NCBI GenBank assembly: GCA_025201375.1
Contig: JAIWZP010000021.1
Coordinates: 186,001-250,000 of the forward strand
Direction of reading: 5' to 3'
DNA: 64,000 nucleotides
From: Gongronella butleri
Lineage: Eukaryota; Mucoromycota; Mucoromycetes; Mucorales; Cunninghamellaceae
The translations under genes were made by a program, and so were the position numbers. Position 1 is the first letter of the stretch. The number at the start of each line of letters is the position of its first letter. The notes under the pieces were generated by a model. It saw nothing but the letters and a program-made list of their open reading frames with translations. It searched no databases and was not told where the DNA came from. This document shows, piece after piece, positions 19,901-32,881 of the stretch.

Positions 19901-22900
19901 AGGCGGATGAGGTCGGGCAAGCGGAAAACAAGGTAGTCGCCAAGGCCAGCCTGTTGTCTGCGCTTGCGTGCAAGGATGAGATCAAAATGGGCGGGCTCGC
20001 CGTGCAGAGCGATCCATTCAATAGTCTTTTGGAGGCATTGCAGTGCGAACAATTGGGTGCGCCAGCGCGGCGGCAAGTCTAAACGCACGCGATTGGCCAC
20101 CATGCCGGACGCGTCGGCAACAGACGTGGGCAGGTCCATCATGGTATCGTCATCGTCGTCGTCATCGTCGTTTGCCGCGTCAAAATCGTCGAAATCGTTG
20201 TCTCCGACACTGCTGCGCGTCAATCCTGCGCCATCGTCTTTTGTTCCAGCCGATTCCGAGGCATTGGCGGCCATTGACGCGTCGACGCCTGCAGGCTTGG
20301 CTGTGGGCTGCTGTGTCAAGATGCGCTTGGCAATGCTGACCCACACAGAAGGTTCTTGGACGCAAGTTTCCTTGAGCCATGTCTTGATGACGTTTTTCAC
20401 ATCGTACAAACGTGGATCGGTGTCGAGCATGGTGAACAGATCGCTGTCGATGCCCTGCTGGACCATTTTGAAGATCATGGACGGATCGCGCTGAACAAGT
20501 TGATACAAGCAGGTAATGGCGGCTTTTTTGAGTGGCAAATGGACGCTTGTGAGCTGACGTTGTAAATACGGGACCAAATCTCGGACATCGACGTTTTGAG
20601 GGGCAAACATGAGAAAATGTTGCAAGCATCGGATGGCTTGCACATTGACGCGATTGTCGGGCTCGAGCTTAAGTTCTTCGACCATGGTCAGACACAATTC
20701 GCGGATTTTCGACGATGCTTGCAATTCCGGGCCGAGCGTGCCGATCAATTCGTAGATGATGCGTCCAAAGCACATGTACGCGTTGGCGGAGCCCGTCATG
20801 CCGGCATTGGACACAGCCACGGACCCTGCGCCGGGTTCATGGCTCTCGCACAGGTACAATTTGGCGACCATGGATAAAGTGCTATTGACGTAGCCGGAAA
20901 ACAGCAACCCGGCGGCGCGGATGGTCATGGCCAGCGCCTCGAGAGCCCACACGTGGACCACGGGATGCGGATCGCTGCTGAGCGACAATAAAATGCCCAC
21001 GAGCGTCTTGAGATGCGATGCAGCCGCCATGCCGCCCACATGACTATAAATGTAGCCAATGGTCAGTGCGGCGCCGGCACGCACATCAGGGTCACGATTG
21101 GAAACGACCAGATCCACGAGTTGTTGCATTTGCGCGGCGACAAATTGGCCACCGAGCATGGCGGTCAAGCGTCCGAGAGTTTCGCTGGCGGCATTGCGCA
21201 GATACGGATCTGGATGGCTGACGGCCTCCATCAGAATATCCTGGACAAGCGCGACGGCGCGTGTTTCCGCGTGCAATCGCAACGCGCCGGATCGAAACGC
21301 GTTTAAAAGCGCGACAACCACATTGACAAGCAACGCCGCGCGTTTTGGCGAGTTTTTCTCGGCGCGACAATCCTTTAACATCTTTGCCATGTGGTCAAAG
21401 GCGGCCTCTTGGACGGGTGGCGGCTGGTGCGGGAACAATGTCGTGAAAAGATCGAGTGCGGCATCTACATAGCCTGAGGACGGCGCAACAGGCTCTGGCT
21501 GCTTCAAATACCGCGTCTTGTCAAACGTGGAAAAGAGGAGCAAGGGGTCCAAATGCACCGAACCGAGAATGGGCCGTTCCAGCAACGCCTCAATGGGCTC
21601 GAAATGATCCTTTGCCTGCCATGGGTGCCCGTCGTCGTCATCATCGTCGTTCAATGCCGATCCAGATGTCGTCGCTGGATTCGCGTGGCCAGTCCCCGCG
21701 CCATTGGCCGCGCCGGCACCACCTGCAAACGACGCTTGTGTAAATTGAGTGCCATTTGTTTGCGAAACGTTGTTTTGGCTGGCAAATGGCGGCGCATCGA
21801 CGTGGTAGCCTTGCAATTTGCTGGTGACGCCATGGCCGTGGCCATCCGTGGCGGTCCACAGCGACACGAATTGGCCCGGGACCGTGGCCGTGATTTGCAC
21901 ATGGGCGCCGGACGATGGCGTGAGTTTGTCGGGCTCGGTAAAGACGGTGAGTGCCTGGCGCAACAGACTGGTGAGCGATGCTTCGTGCGTAGACAGCAAT
22001 GGGCGCAGCACTACAAAGCATTGACACAATCGCTTGCGCAGCATGTAATATTGATCGGTGAGCTTGGCGGCATAGGGCACGCATGGCGATTGCGTGGCTG
22101 GGCTGAAATTGGTGGGCGCGGTTGCCAAAAAGGCGACGGTATTGTTTAACAGAGCGGCAATGCGCTTGGCAATGTCCAAGGTGACGAGCGAGTGGCTATT
22201 GTGGGCGAGGAAGCTATAAATGGCATTGATGGCGCATGCACGCGTGTGGAACAAAAACGACCACTCTGTCTCGGCCTTTATGCTGTTTGCCTCCTTGCCC
22301 GTGGGTTTTGGTAGTGTCGATTTCCAAAAGAGAAGCAATTGAGGTAAATGCAGCTTGACAAGATTCGGTCCAAGAGCCATGAGGCCGCCCACCAGGATCC
22401 ATGCGATTTGCAATTGCAATGCCACGACCATGGGCTGCTGTTGTTGTTGCTGTTGCTCTTTTTTGTCCGTCTGCAGCAATTGTTGCTGCGATTGCTTCAG
22501 CAGGTGGCTGGCCAGCGACATGGCACGTGCACTCAATTCAAACGATGTATAAATGGGTCGCGAAGGGAACACGCTCATGATTGCCGCCGACGCGTACGCA
22601 TACGCGAGCGTGCGACGGAAGAGCGACACCGATGCCGACGGGTTGCTGAGGCTGCCCAGGTCCTTTTCAAGTGCATTGAGCGCGCGAGGCAACAAATACG
22701 GCAAATTGGAAGGCACCGCCGAGCAAAGACATCGAATCGCCCACACGGCTGCCATCTGCACAGAGAAACTCGGATGTGTCAGCAACACAAACAATGGATC
22801 AATCAAGGTCGCCTAAAAAACATTTGGGAAAAAAATGAGCAAAATGCGAAAAAAAGGAAAAAAAAAAAAAAGAGTGGTTGTACCTGAACAGACACGGCTG

Positions 22901-24483
22901 CACCTTCCAATTCACAAATGAGGGCGGCCACGACGTTTGTGGCGCATAGCAATGCTTGCTTGTTTGGCGGTGCAGTCTTTAGAGGCGGCCATGCCTTGAG
23001 CCATTGAGCAACAAGGACGCGGATGGCCTCTGCCTGGCCCTGTTCGCTGAGCAATCGCTTGCCAATGGTGTGGTGCAAGAGGAAAAACGCCTGGGCGCGT
23101 GCAAATGTCATTTCCGAGGGCGATGCGAGAGCGGGGTCCTTTGAGCTGGGCTGCAGCAGCTCTTTGAAGACGTGGCTGACAATGATCGCGTAATTTGATT
23201 CGATGACGTCGGTGCCCAGCAACGTAAACAGCGTGGCGTATGTCTCAATGATGCCAATCTTGACTTCGCGCGTGGTCGTTGTCGTTGTCGGTCGATGGTA
23301 GCTTGCCGCCAGCAGATGGAGCATGTCCTTTAACGAAAGCAGTGGTGTGTCGTGTGTGGCCTCACCCGGCGCAATTGTTGGCGCAGGCGCGTCGCCACTC
23401 ATCACATACTTGACATTCGGTTTGTTCGCGTCGACCAATGCCTTGGTCTGTGTCAATGCAAGCAACGTCGCGCTCAAGGACGACACCGCACGTCGCACTG
23501 CAAATGTCGCATTCTCAAACGCCTTCATGCACATTTGAAGCAGCGCGTCAATGTCGTGGGCCGTGAATGTTTGCGTCGTGTGCTGCAGCGATGCCTCGAT
23601 ACACTTGAAAAAAAAAAAGGCGATGATGAATTTGCGCGTTTTTTTTTTTTTTCACTCTTTCACTTTTTCCATTTTCCATTTTTTTCTTCTTCTTTTTTTA
23701 CCTGAGCACAGGCAACACGCAGAGCCAAAGCCTTGTCGGTCAACCCGGCTTTGAGCTGTTTCATCCAATCCTTGATGCTGGCGTCGGTCGCGGCCTTGCC
23801 GGCACCCTTGAGCAGCTGTGTAAACGCATTGATCGCCTCGAGCCGCAAAAGAAGCGAATGGTTACGATTCTTGACTACTTTGAGCAACCCATTGGCCGTG
23901 TCTGCATAGAGCGACAGCACCTTGCCGCCCACGGCTTCCATGATCGTGCCTGCCGTCGAGATCGCCGCACTAAAAAAAAAAAAAAAGGAAATGAGGGCCC
24001 TGGTGACACGCTTTTGTCCATTTTTTTTGCTTTACATTTTTGTTTCAATGTCAATGTTTTTCGTGGCATTGATGAGGCTGTGCAGCGCCGTGATAGTGTC
24101 AAAGAGCTGTCGCGTGTCGCCCCTGGTATATAGCAAGACGGAACACCGGCCAATAAGGAATCGGATTGGCCGTCGAGGTTTGGCCGTCGACAGCGAGATC
24201 AGCCTGAGCAGCGTCTTTTCGAGCGTCGGCTGCACCGTCTTTAGCACGTCCTAAGAAGAGGAAACAAGCGCGTCGCAACGACAATGAGACGACCATGGCA
24301 AAAAAGAAAAGAAAAAAAAAAAGGGTGCATTACAGGTGTCGCTGTCTTGATGTCGCGTTCGACCTGGGCCAGCCATTGGAGTAAATACAGCTCTTGCTTT
24401 TCCGCAGGTTCCGTGACAGCCAGTCGTGCCTCATCAAGCACAAAGACCGCAGGCATATCGGGCGGGGCTTTGACTTGTGCCAT
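16957..24483 (-). CDS. HEATR5/Laa1-type HEAT-repeat protein, about 2157 aa
   Basis: Fourteen exons on the reverse strand, from 24483-24334 (exon 1), 24250-24036, 23969-23702, 23603-22884, 22812-19825 (the long central exon) down to 17291-16957; all phases agree. The N-terminus (PAVFVLDEARLAVTEPAEK, QWLAQVERDI) matches the start of HEATR5. The core has the strongly conserved block with YIYSHVGGMAAASHLKTLVG followed by LSSDPHPVVHVWALEAL. The C-terminus ends QLKMDFSNFS, like the conserved tail of fungal Laa1. The family consists of HEAT solenoids that bind the AP-1 clathrin adaptor and act in Golgi-endosome traffic. A low-complexity acidic segment (near 20160) and Gln runs interrupt the solenoid. 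A CT microsatellite lies in the intron at 19791-19814. Start: first ATG in frame. Confidence 0.9.
19791..19814 (+). repeat. CT microsatellite in HEATR5 intron
   Basis: Twelve or so CT dinucleotides, read as GA on the transcribed strand, between exon 5 and exon 6. Confidence 0.9.
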
Positions 24484-24638
24484 ATGAATGAAAAAAAAAA
24501 GAAAGAAGAAGAAGAAGAAAAAAAAAAAAAAGGGAACGAGGATGGAGCAAAAAGAGACGGGAAGAAAGGGCACCGAAAAGAAAAAAGAGGGGCAAGGCGG
24601 GCTTTTAATACATTTTTGACATCATCTCCACGTCATTT

Positions 24639-25726
24639 TTATCCGCGCTTTTGCATCGCCTGGCGCTGTTCTTGCACTGTCATCCGCCGTAGCTTGGCTC
24701 GTTGCTGATCTTCACGCTTCTGATGATCATCGTCAGACTCTAATTCGGATTCATCGCTGGCCACCAGGTCGTCACGCGCGCGTTTTAGCTGAGAAACAGA
24801 CAAAAAGAGCCAAAAAACGCGTAAGTTAGTAACGTGCGCTCCTTTTTTCTTTCTTTTTCTTTCTTACGATGCCCGGTTCGGCCGACGCAGGCAAGTCGTC
24901 AAAGGGTGGCGGAAGATTCATCTTGTTCATCAGGTGGAGCACTTGAATGTACAGGCGCGGCACCGTCGCAATGGCATTGGCCATGTTGTGGATGATTTCG
25001 GGCGTCGGGTCGGGGTAGCGGTAGATAAGCTGCGGATTCGACGCGTACGACACGCTAATAAAAAAAAGGGAGCGGAAAATCAATCGTCGCGTCTCAAAAT
25101 GCGAAAAACCGTGTTTTTTTGTTAAAAAACTTACCCAAGCTCCGGCGCAATGGGTGTCCCTGGTGTCTCTGACGGTGCCATTGTGCGCGGTGCTGGTTCC
25201 TTGTTCTTCGCGGGCGTGTTTTGATGCTGCTGGTTCGAGCTGCTGGAGGAAGAGGCCGCAGAGCCCTTTTGGAGCGCATATTCCACCTTGAGACCCTTGT
25301 GCAAATCATTGATGACAAGGCGGTCCAGCTGCTGAAAGGCGGTCTGCGCAGCGGCCGCGTCGCCAAAGTCTACAAATGCCATGCCACGCTACAACCAATT
25401 GGACGCGTGTGAGCCAAATCTCTTGTTTTCTTTCTTTTTCTTACCATATTCTTGCCAGTCATGGGCCGCACGCCCGTAGCGCCATACTGCATGAAATACG
25501 ACCGCAGGGTATCAGGTGAGCTGGTCAGCGACGAGGGTATATACTTGATCACGAGCGTCGTCGTCGAAAGTGCCTGGTTTTAATGAAAAAAAGCGCGTCA
25601 GTCCCGCTGGCCTACTGCGATCGCGACGTGTACTTTTTGTTGCTGCTGCCTTGGTGCGTGTTGCCAATGCGGTTGTTGCTGTTGCCAGGGCCCAGGGGGA
25701 CCGGTGCGTGCGCGAGAAGGGTCCAT
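24639..25726 (-). CDS. RNPC3: U11/U12 snRNP 65K protein (RNPC3-like)
   Basis: Five exons on the reverse strand: 25726-25616, 25573-25445, 25388-25135, 25054-24868, 24788-24639; 276 residues. An N-terminal Gln/Pro-rich leader precedes one RRM (RNP2 TLVIKYIPSS, RNP1 RGMAFVDFGD), then a Ser/Gln linker. Next is the family signature, a PDPTPEIIHNMANAI helix followed by YIQVLHLMNKMNLPPPF, and an acidic/basic C-terminal helix. In animals and plants this protein bridges U11 and U12 snRNPs of the minor spliceosome and has two RRMs; here the second RRM is absent, and the protein ends soon after the LHLMNKMNLPPPF motif. Its presence implies a U12-type splicing system in this fungus. It is divergently arranged with NAT9, with 92 bp between start codons. 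Confidence 0.85.
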
Positions 25727-25818
25727 TCCACGACAAAAACGACGATAAATCGGGAAGAGAAAGAAAAAAAAAATCCAATTCGTCCCCCGCGCCCCTTTTC
25801 TTTCTTTTCTTTCGCTCC

Positions 25819-26849
25819 ATGAAACAGAACGAGAACCTGATCTTGGTAAGATCGATCTACAAATCAATGAATATATACTTATTCTTTGGCTTTTTAGGTC
25901 GGCAAAAAGGCGATCCTGGTGCCTTACAAGCCTTGCCATGTCGAAAGATACCACGAATGGATGACATCCCCCTTTTTGCAAGGTAAAATAAAAAATTGTG
26001 AATGGAGAACATGCAAAAACCCTGCGTGCTGACCTGATTTTCATTAGAAATGACCGCGTCTGAGCCCCTCACACTCGAGGAAGAATACGAAATGCAACGC
26101 TCGTGGCACGTGGATGATAATAGTAAGGTTTTCACGCGTGTAGACGCGCTTCTAATCGCGTCCAATCGTCATCGTATCGCTCAATTTGCCTTTTTAGAAT
26201 GTACCTTTATCGTTTTAGCGTGGAACGACGACGCACCTGCGTTTGACAAGACATGGACCGGTGACGATGTGCGCAAGCACGCCAGTAAGTGGCGACAGGA
26301 GAAAAAACAGGGGCAATGCCACACACTGACGCGCTTTTTTCTCAAAATAAAAGGGATGATTGGCGATGTCAATATCTTTTTAAACGACCCCGACGACGAC
26401 ACGACCTTTGGCGAGATTGAGATCATGATTGCAGAGGAAAAGTACAGGAGGCATGGCTTTGGTCTCGAGGCATTGCAGCTCATGATGGCCTATGGTGCGT
26501 GGAAAAAAAAAAAAACGAAAAAAAAAGCGCGTCTCATTTTTATTTTTTATTTTTTCATTTTTTTGATTTGACAGGTGCATTGGAGCTTGAGATCAAGACG
26601 TTCCACGCCAAGATCTCGACGAAAAACACGCCGAGCATCCACTTGTTTGAGTCCAAGCTGGGCTTTTACGAGGTGTCGCGGTCGGCCGTGTTTGAAGAGG
26701 TCACGTTGGAATGGTCGATCCATGACGGCTCAGGCCCATCCGAATACGGTGCCAAGCAATCGCCCGCGTGCCACGCCAAGTACAAGGACCTGCAGACGCT
26801 CTGGGGCACCACGTTTGCTCTCCAATGGGAAGAAGCGGCATCCACTTGA
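25819..26849 (+). CDS. NAT9: N-acetyltransferase 9-like protein (NAT9)
   Basis: Six exons: 25819-25845, 25898-25982, 26048-26122, 26198-26284, 26354-26494, 26575-26849. The protein opens with the NAT9 signature (MKQNENLILVGKKAILVPYK, HEWMTSPFLQEMTASEPLTL) and carries a GNAT fold: MIGDVNIFLND, then EIEIMIAEEKYRRHGFGLEA, the acetyl-CoA binding R-x2-G-x-G motif read here as RRHGFGLEA, and the C-terminal LFESKLGFYEV. NAT9 is a GNAT acetyltransferase; microtubule-related roles are reported in animals, its fungal substrate is unknown. It is head-to-head with RNPC3 and tail-to-tail with the F-box gene, 36 bp apart. Confidence 0.9.
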
Positions 26850-26885
26850 TAGATTTTTTTAAAATAAAAAAAGAGAGAAAACAAT

Positions 26886-27735
26886 TTACCAAAAAGAATG
26901 CTCTACAAAGTAGGATGTGAGGTCGTGGTGCTGTTGCAATTCCTCCCACCACCATGCGGCGGCCACTTGAAGGTTTTGGAGGTGAATGGAGGCAATTGGG
27001 AACAGTGGCGCTTGTGTGCGTTTATCATCGGGGCAAGGGGCAAGCTCGTAGTGCAAGAGCACATTGTTGCCCAGCGGTAGCGTTGCACGATGTGTGGCTG
27101 TCGTGTCGACGTCGTCGTTCATGTCGAGCATCGCATGAAAGCTGTCTGGCAGGGGCATCGCATAGGCAAGCAGCTTTGTGTTTGCCTCCTCCTTGATGAT
27201 GCTCACCTGGAACGTCGTTGTCGACCGCGCTGGCAGGTAGACGCGCATCGTCGGCGGCTGGTCATCACGCCCATCATTGTCGCCGGTTGCAGGTGCCGGA
27301 TTCAGCGCAGATTGAACAGGCGCATTGTTCACCAGCGAACAAAACCCATCGTCGTCAATCGCACTAATGGCAAAATGCAGCTGCAGCGTCCGCGGATCCG
27401 CACGCGCAAATTCGCATAGAAATTCCACGTCTTCCTCATACGCCTCTTCGTGGCCATCCTCGTTTATACGCACACGACGCGTCACCGTGCCAATCTATAA
27501 AAGATATGTTAAAACAATCCATTCCTTCCCCCCCTTTTTTTTCCTGGCCGCGCCGAGTTGGTTCCCTTACAATGAGCCGCCATCCAAGTTTCATGGACCG
27601 ATGCGCACGCTCGGCAATCAACAGCGTCGCCACGCCATTCAGGCATGGGATCGTCGCCAGCCGCGTGACATCCACTGATGGAAGGTGCCGGAAAATCTCA
27701 TAATGCAATTCAGACGGCAGATCAACGAGTGGCAT
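26886..27735 (-). CDS. F-box protein, 257 aa
   Basis: Two exons on the reverse strand, 27735-27571 and 27494-26886. The N-terminus MPLVDLPSELHYEIFRHL is a clear F-box (Skp1-binding motif), so the protein is probably a substrate receptor of an SCF ubiquitin ligase. The rest (about 200 residues) has no repeat that I recognise as LRR, WD40 or Kelch; a mixed beta-rich segment (TMRVYLPARSTTTFQVSI) lies in the middle. An upstream in-frame ATG would add a Phe-rich leader made from a T-run, so the inner ATG is preferred. Confidence 0.75.
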
Positions 27736-27829
27736 CCCCAGCGTCGTGGAAAAAAAAAATGTAAAGAAAAAAGAAGAGAAAAAAAAGGACGTCATCACTC
27801 GCCGCGCCTTTTTAAAATTTAGAAACGAT

Positions 27830-29880
27830 CATGTGAGCGCGTATGATTCCCCGCCATTCTTGCGCATGAATTGATCACTTGATTTGGTTGCAGCGTGTTG
27901 GTCGCACATTTAAAACAAGAGGCGCACACTTGCCATGACCCCGTCGCAAACCACTTGGCGATGATTCACGAAATAAAAGCCAGCATACAAGAAGGCACTT
28001 TTTTGCTTTATCTTTTTGCGTGTCGCGTGCCTCTCTCGCCAACACATCGACCCTATTTTAATTGTAAAAGGAGACCGTTTATCCACGAAATTGACAATTT
28101 GAGAAAAAAAAAACACGGCTTGATCTTTCAAATGTCGTTGGAAAACGGTGAAATTGGACCATGCTCGACAACTAGTTTAATTCTCCATCGTTCTTCATAC
28201 CCAGTGCGCCACGTTTATTTTTGTATGTGATTGATTCATCAAACGTTTTTCATTTTTGTCACATTTTTCGGTATGGGCGTGCCATTGTTCGTCTACAGCG
28301 CGAGCCCAGCAGAACAAATCAACATCCGAACGCGTCTCTTTGCAACAATGGAGATTTCGTGTCAAACAAAGCACAACCGGGCGCGCTAGAACCGAAACGT
28401 CGAAATATCGGCTTTCTCGACCTTGTACCGACTTTGACAAGATAAACTCTCGGTTTTTACTTTGTTTCTGAAAAGAGCGTGCCCAAATTGTCTAAAAGAT
28501 GGATTGAAAGGGACACGCGGACGGTTCGATGGTGCGCAATGGCCATTTTCAAAAATGGCATATTTTCCAAGGGATACAGTCGTGGATTTGAAAAATGCAA
28601 ATTTTAGGTTGTCATATCGCCACGCCATTCATACACATGGTCAAGTCACTTGCTTATCCGACAGAAAGGCAACAAAAACAGGGGATCCATCGACTGGTTC
28701 TTGCGAAGAACGCAAAAAGTTGCCAATTTTCGTCTCAAGGTAAACTCGGTGAAGATTGGTCGCAGCGCCCTGCAAGTCACTTCATCGGAAAGGGTGTGGC
28801 TCACTGCGCACGTGGACATCGGTGATCAGCAAAAAAAGATGACTTTTGGCAGAATGAATGCGACCGCAAAGTTTAGCCTAAGGATTGGACGCGTGAAAAA
28901 GCGCGTCACTCGTCGATTGGCACGTGCCCGTTCCTTATTAAATATATGCATCAGGCACTGCTCTTGCTAGTGGAAGCGTCCGCGCGGTCTCTGGACGCGT
29001 TTTTCCTGTGCAACACGCTGCTGAAATTTAAACTAAAATCGAGGATTGCTCGTTGTACCCACTCAATGGATCGCGCTCTTTTTTGGCATTTCTCGCGGTT
29101 TCTCCAAGGGTCTTCCCTTTGTGTACAAGTTTGGTGCCATTCTGAGAACCTGATTTTTGGATTTTGGTTTTGGGTCCCTGCCGAGTCCAAATTTTGATTT
29201 GCGCGTGACGCATCGGTAAGATGGTGTAGCCGCGCAAAAATCGACTCTTTTGCGGATTTCCAGGTCGCTATTTCATGGCAGGACGCGTTTCGAGGCAGTG
29301 TGGAGCGTGGCTGGCGTGCGGAATTAGAGTATGTGCGTCAAAAAGTGCCATTCGTATAAAACCACGAGATGAATCCGTAAAATGACCTCCAATTTGACTC
29401 GACAGGATGCGCGGCAGGCATGGCAAGTGTTTTTGAGGCGAATTGTCTGCGTGAGTGTTTATGCATGATGCGTCACTTTTTTAAGAAAAGATAAAAAAAC
29501 CATTGTTCGACGGTTTTATCGCCGAGATCGCCGTGGCATTTCATGAAGAATGTCATTTGTTTATGTCTGCTGACGTTTTTCCTATTTTTTGGGCGTTCAT
29601 TTGTCATTGATTGCTTATACAAAAATGGCGGGCATTGGTGAAATTGGCGCGCCGCAGCCTTTTTGTTGCCACGGGCTCTGCGCCAAATGTCGCAACGTTT
29701 CGTCAACTTGCCATTTTGGGCACGAGAGGGGTCCGCCCGCTGCTCGCGTGAATTTACCCATGCGCCGGGATTGGCTGGTCGGAGGAAGGGGCAAAAAAAA
29801 AAAAGAACAGAACAATAAATATACAGAATTGGAAGCTGACACCTTTTTTTTTCCCCTGTTGATTCTTTATTTCTCGACGC
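27830..29880. other. Intergenic region, about 2 kb
   Basis: No gene seen. It includes an inverted copy of dispersed repeat R1 (28965-29240) and a following block (about 29255-29310) with GTCGCTATTTCATGGCAGG then ACGCGTTTCG, which recurs in diverged form at 61265-61300. The last 300 bases are probably the promoter of the gamma-glutamyltransferase gene. Confidence 0.5.
28965..29240 (-). repeat. Dispersed repeat family R1, copy 3 (inverted)
   Basis: Its reverse complement matches the copies at 726-1020 and 11045-11320: CACGCGCAAATCA, then CCAAAATCCAAAAATCAGG, CTCAGAATGGCACCAAACTT and a terminal ACGCGTCC block. The copies are diverged. Confidence 0.6.
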
Positions 29881-29887
29881 AATTTTC

Positions 29888-32639
29888 ATGGCGAATCGCA
29901 CGGAGCATCCAAGGAGTGACGAGAGGCAGCCATTACTGGAGGGCGCAGCAGTGCAGCAGAGTCCAAAAAGGAAAATGGCACGGTGGGCCCTGCTTGGAAT
30001 GGTGTTTATGCTGGTCATTGGCGCGGCCGTGGGCATCTATGCATGGCTCGGGTCGCGTGCCAGGCGTAAGTTAATTCTCTTTTGATAGCGGCAATGCATG
30101 GCTGATTTGCTGCGTTTTCTTAGAAATGCCTGCGTTTGTGGGCCACGCGTCATACGGCGAGCGTGGCGCTGTGGCCACCGAGACCGAGCAATGCTCTCAG
30201 GTCGGCATTGAAAGTAAGGGACATAGCGGCAAATGCGCACACGAAAAAAAAGGACAAAAAGGCAAGGGCACTGATGTGGCATCCTCCATTTTTTTTTTTT
30301 TTTTTTTTACTACTATAGTTTTGCAGCAAGGTGGCAATGCCGTGGACTCGGCCATTGCATCCGCGCTCTGTGTGGGTGTCATTGACGCCTTTGCTACAGG
30401 TAAAAAAAAAAAAAACAAGGCAAACACCGGTCATTTTACTCATTTTTGTTGCTTTTTTAGGCATTGGGGGGTAATGATCACACGAGCGCTCGGGTTTATG
30501 ATAACGCGCGGTGTGGGGTCCCTATCTTAATGTTTTTGTTTTGTTAGTGGTGGTTTCATGCTGGTGCGTGCGGCCAATGGGTCGTATGATTATCTTGATT
30601 TCCGTGAGCAAGCGTCAAAAGACGCCTACCCCGAGATGTTTGTGGACGACCCGCTTGCTGCGCAGATTGGCGGCAAGGCCATTGCGACGCCCGTAAGGAA
30701 GAACAAGAACAAAAAGGAGCCTGAGCATTTGCCCAACCTTTTTTTTTTTTTCAAATCATTTCAGGGCGAAATTGCTGGGTTTGAGCTTGCGCACGCGCGG
30801 CACGGTTCGTTGCCATGGTCGGACTTGTTCCAGCCGGCAATCCGGCTTGCTGCCGACGGGTTTGTGGTGACGCGCTTACTCGAGGAGCGATTGCAGGTTA
30901 GAAAATTAGAAAAATGGGCCCGTTTTTATCGATTTTTTTTCTTTTGTTGCTTATTTTTTATCGATTTTATCTATTGATTGCTCATTTATTAGGCGAGCGC
31001 CGACTGGCTGGTTGCACAGCCTGAGTTTATGCAAGTATATGCGCCTACGGGTGTGCTGGCGCAGCAGGGCGACGTGATTTCGCGGCCGGCGTTGGCCAAG
31101 ACGTTGACGACGATTGCCGAGCACGGTGCGCGTGCGTTTTACGAGGGCGATGTGGCTGAAAAGATGGTTTCGGCGATCCAGCAGCATGGCGGTTTGCTGA
31201 CGATGGCGGATTTCGCCAATTACAGCGCGGTGGCGCGTTTGCCGTTGCAATCGTACTACCACGGTCGTCGCGTGACGGTGGCGGGCGCGCCGACGGGCGG
31301 GCCTGTGACGCTGGCAATGCTCAACATTTTGGAACGGTTTAATCTCGGCAAATCGGCGTTCCAGGCGCCATTGAGCGTGCATCGCGTGGTGGAGGCGCTA
31401 AAGTACGGGTTTGCATTCCGCAGCGAGCTTGGGGATCCTGCGTTTGTGGATGGTGTGTCTGGGCGGATTGCCGAGGTCACGTCCAAGGCGTATGCGGCGC
31501 AATTGCGTGCCAACCTCTCGGACACGCGCACTTATGGGCCCATGCACTATGGGCCAAAGTACGATACCATTGACAGCCACGGCACCATGCATCTGTCCGT
31601 GGCAGATGACACAGGCATGGCCGTCGCGCTCACGTCGTCAGTCAATCTCATGTTTGGCGCTCGCGTCCTCGACCCACACACGGGCATCATCTTCAATTGC
31701 CAAATGGACGACTTTTCCATCTTCCAGTAAGCGACTTTTTTTTTTTTTTGAGGGGGAAAACCGGAAAGAAGCCTTCTTGTGCTTCCATGCTTGGTCGCTC
31801 CCCCTGTTCCCCCTTGCTTGCATGGCATGCAATCCCCATGGAAACTCACTGTTTTCTCTCTTTTTTTTTTTTTTTAAAGCACCCCCAACATGTTTGGCTT
31901 GTATCCTAGTCCATCCAATTACCCAGGTACGATCCTTTTTTTTTTGTTGTCAAAAATGCATTTTGTGCGGCAGCGCTAACCTTTATTCGCTTCCTTCAAC
32001 AAAAAAAGAGCCCTGGAAACGGCCATTGTCGTCAATCACGCCCGTGATGGTCGAGTCGGACGATGCATTGGAGCTTGTTCTTGGCGGGTCGGGCGGCACC
32101 ATGATTTTGTCGGCAACACTTAATGTAAATGCACGATGCTTTTGGGGGGGGTGTCGATGGATTTTTTTTTTTTACTGATGTACTCCTTTCTTTTTTTCGC
32201 CCATTACAAAAAAAAAAGGTCTTGCTGAATTCCTTGGATTACGATCTGCCCCTGTACGACGCGGTGGCCAGCGCTCGCGTCCATCATCAGCTGATGCCCA
32301 ACTTGCTGATTGTCGAGGACGATCGCGACGCGGATCTGATACAATCGCTAAAGGACCGCGGCCACGAGGTAAAAACGAAAGCCGCAGATTGGGCCCCCCC
32401 TTTTTTTTGTTTTGTTTGTTTTGTCTGCCGTTGTGCACGACGTTGTTGTCGTGCAATAGAGTCGCTTTGCATTGGGAAATAAGGTTGTGCTAAAGTTGCA
32501 TGATTGTTTATCCTTGTAGATTTTCGTTTTGCCCCGTGAATACCAAATTTCGGCGGTGCAGGCGATCCGGCGGTTGTCAAAAGGAGGGTTTGAGGCCGTT
32601 AGCGACCCTAGAAAGTATGGTCTGGCGGCAGCTTATTGA
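29888..32639 (+). CDS. Gamma-glutamyltransferase, type II membrane protein
   Basis: Eleven exons: 29888-30065, 30124-30213, 30319-30399, 30461-30470, 30548-30692, 30765-30896, 30993-31726, 31880-31926, 32009-32124, 32219-32368, 32520-32639. One exon is only 10 nt. An N-terminal cytoplasmic tail precedes one membrane segment (WALLGMVFMLVIGAAVGIYA). The large subunit contains VLQQGGNAVDSAIA-like and GGFMLVR motifs. The autocatalytic/catalytic Thr lies in DSHGTMHLSV and is followed by GMAVALTSSVNLMFGARV; the later NTPNMFGLYPSPSNY-type and KRPLSSITP, LGGSGGT motifs are all standard. The enzyme cleaves glutathione and transfers gamma-glutamyl groups, probably at the vacuole or cell surface. Length and motif order are normal. 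Confidence 0.93.
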
Positions 32640-32881
32640 CGGTTTGCATTGTATTTTGTATTTTGTATTTTTATCGGATTGCTTTTTTTTTTTTGCATCA
32701 ATGCACGCTTTTTGTTTCTTTTTTTTTATTATGGGTTGGGATCTTCCAAACAATGAACAAAAAAAAAAAGGAATTAGATGAGATAACAGAGAATGGAACG
32801 CACGCGTCCAAAAATAGGCAAAAAAAAAAAAAGTGGAAAATCTACAGGAACAAGGGCAAAGGGGGGAGGGGTGGAGACATT

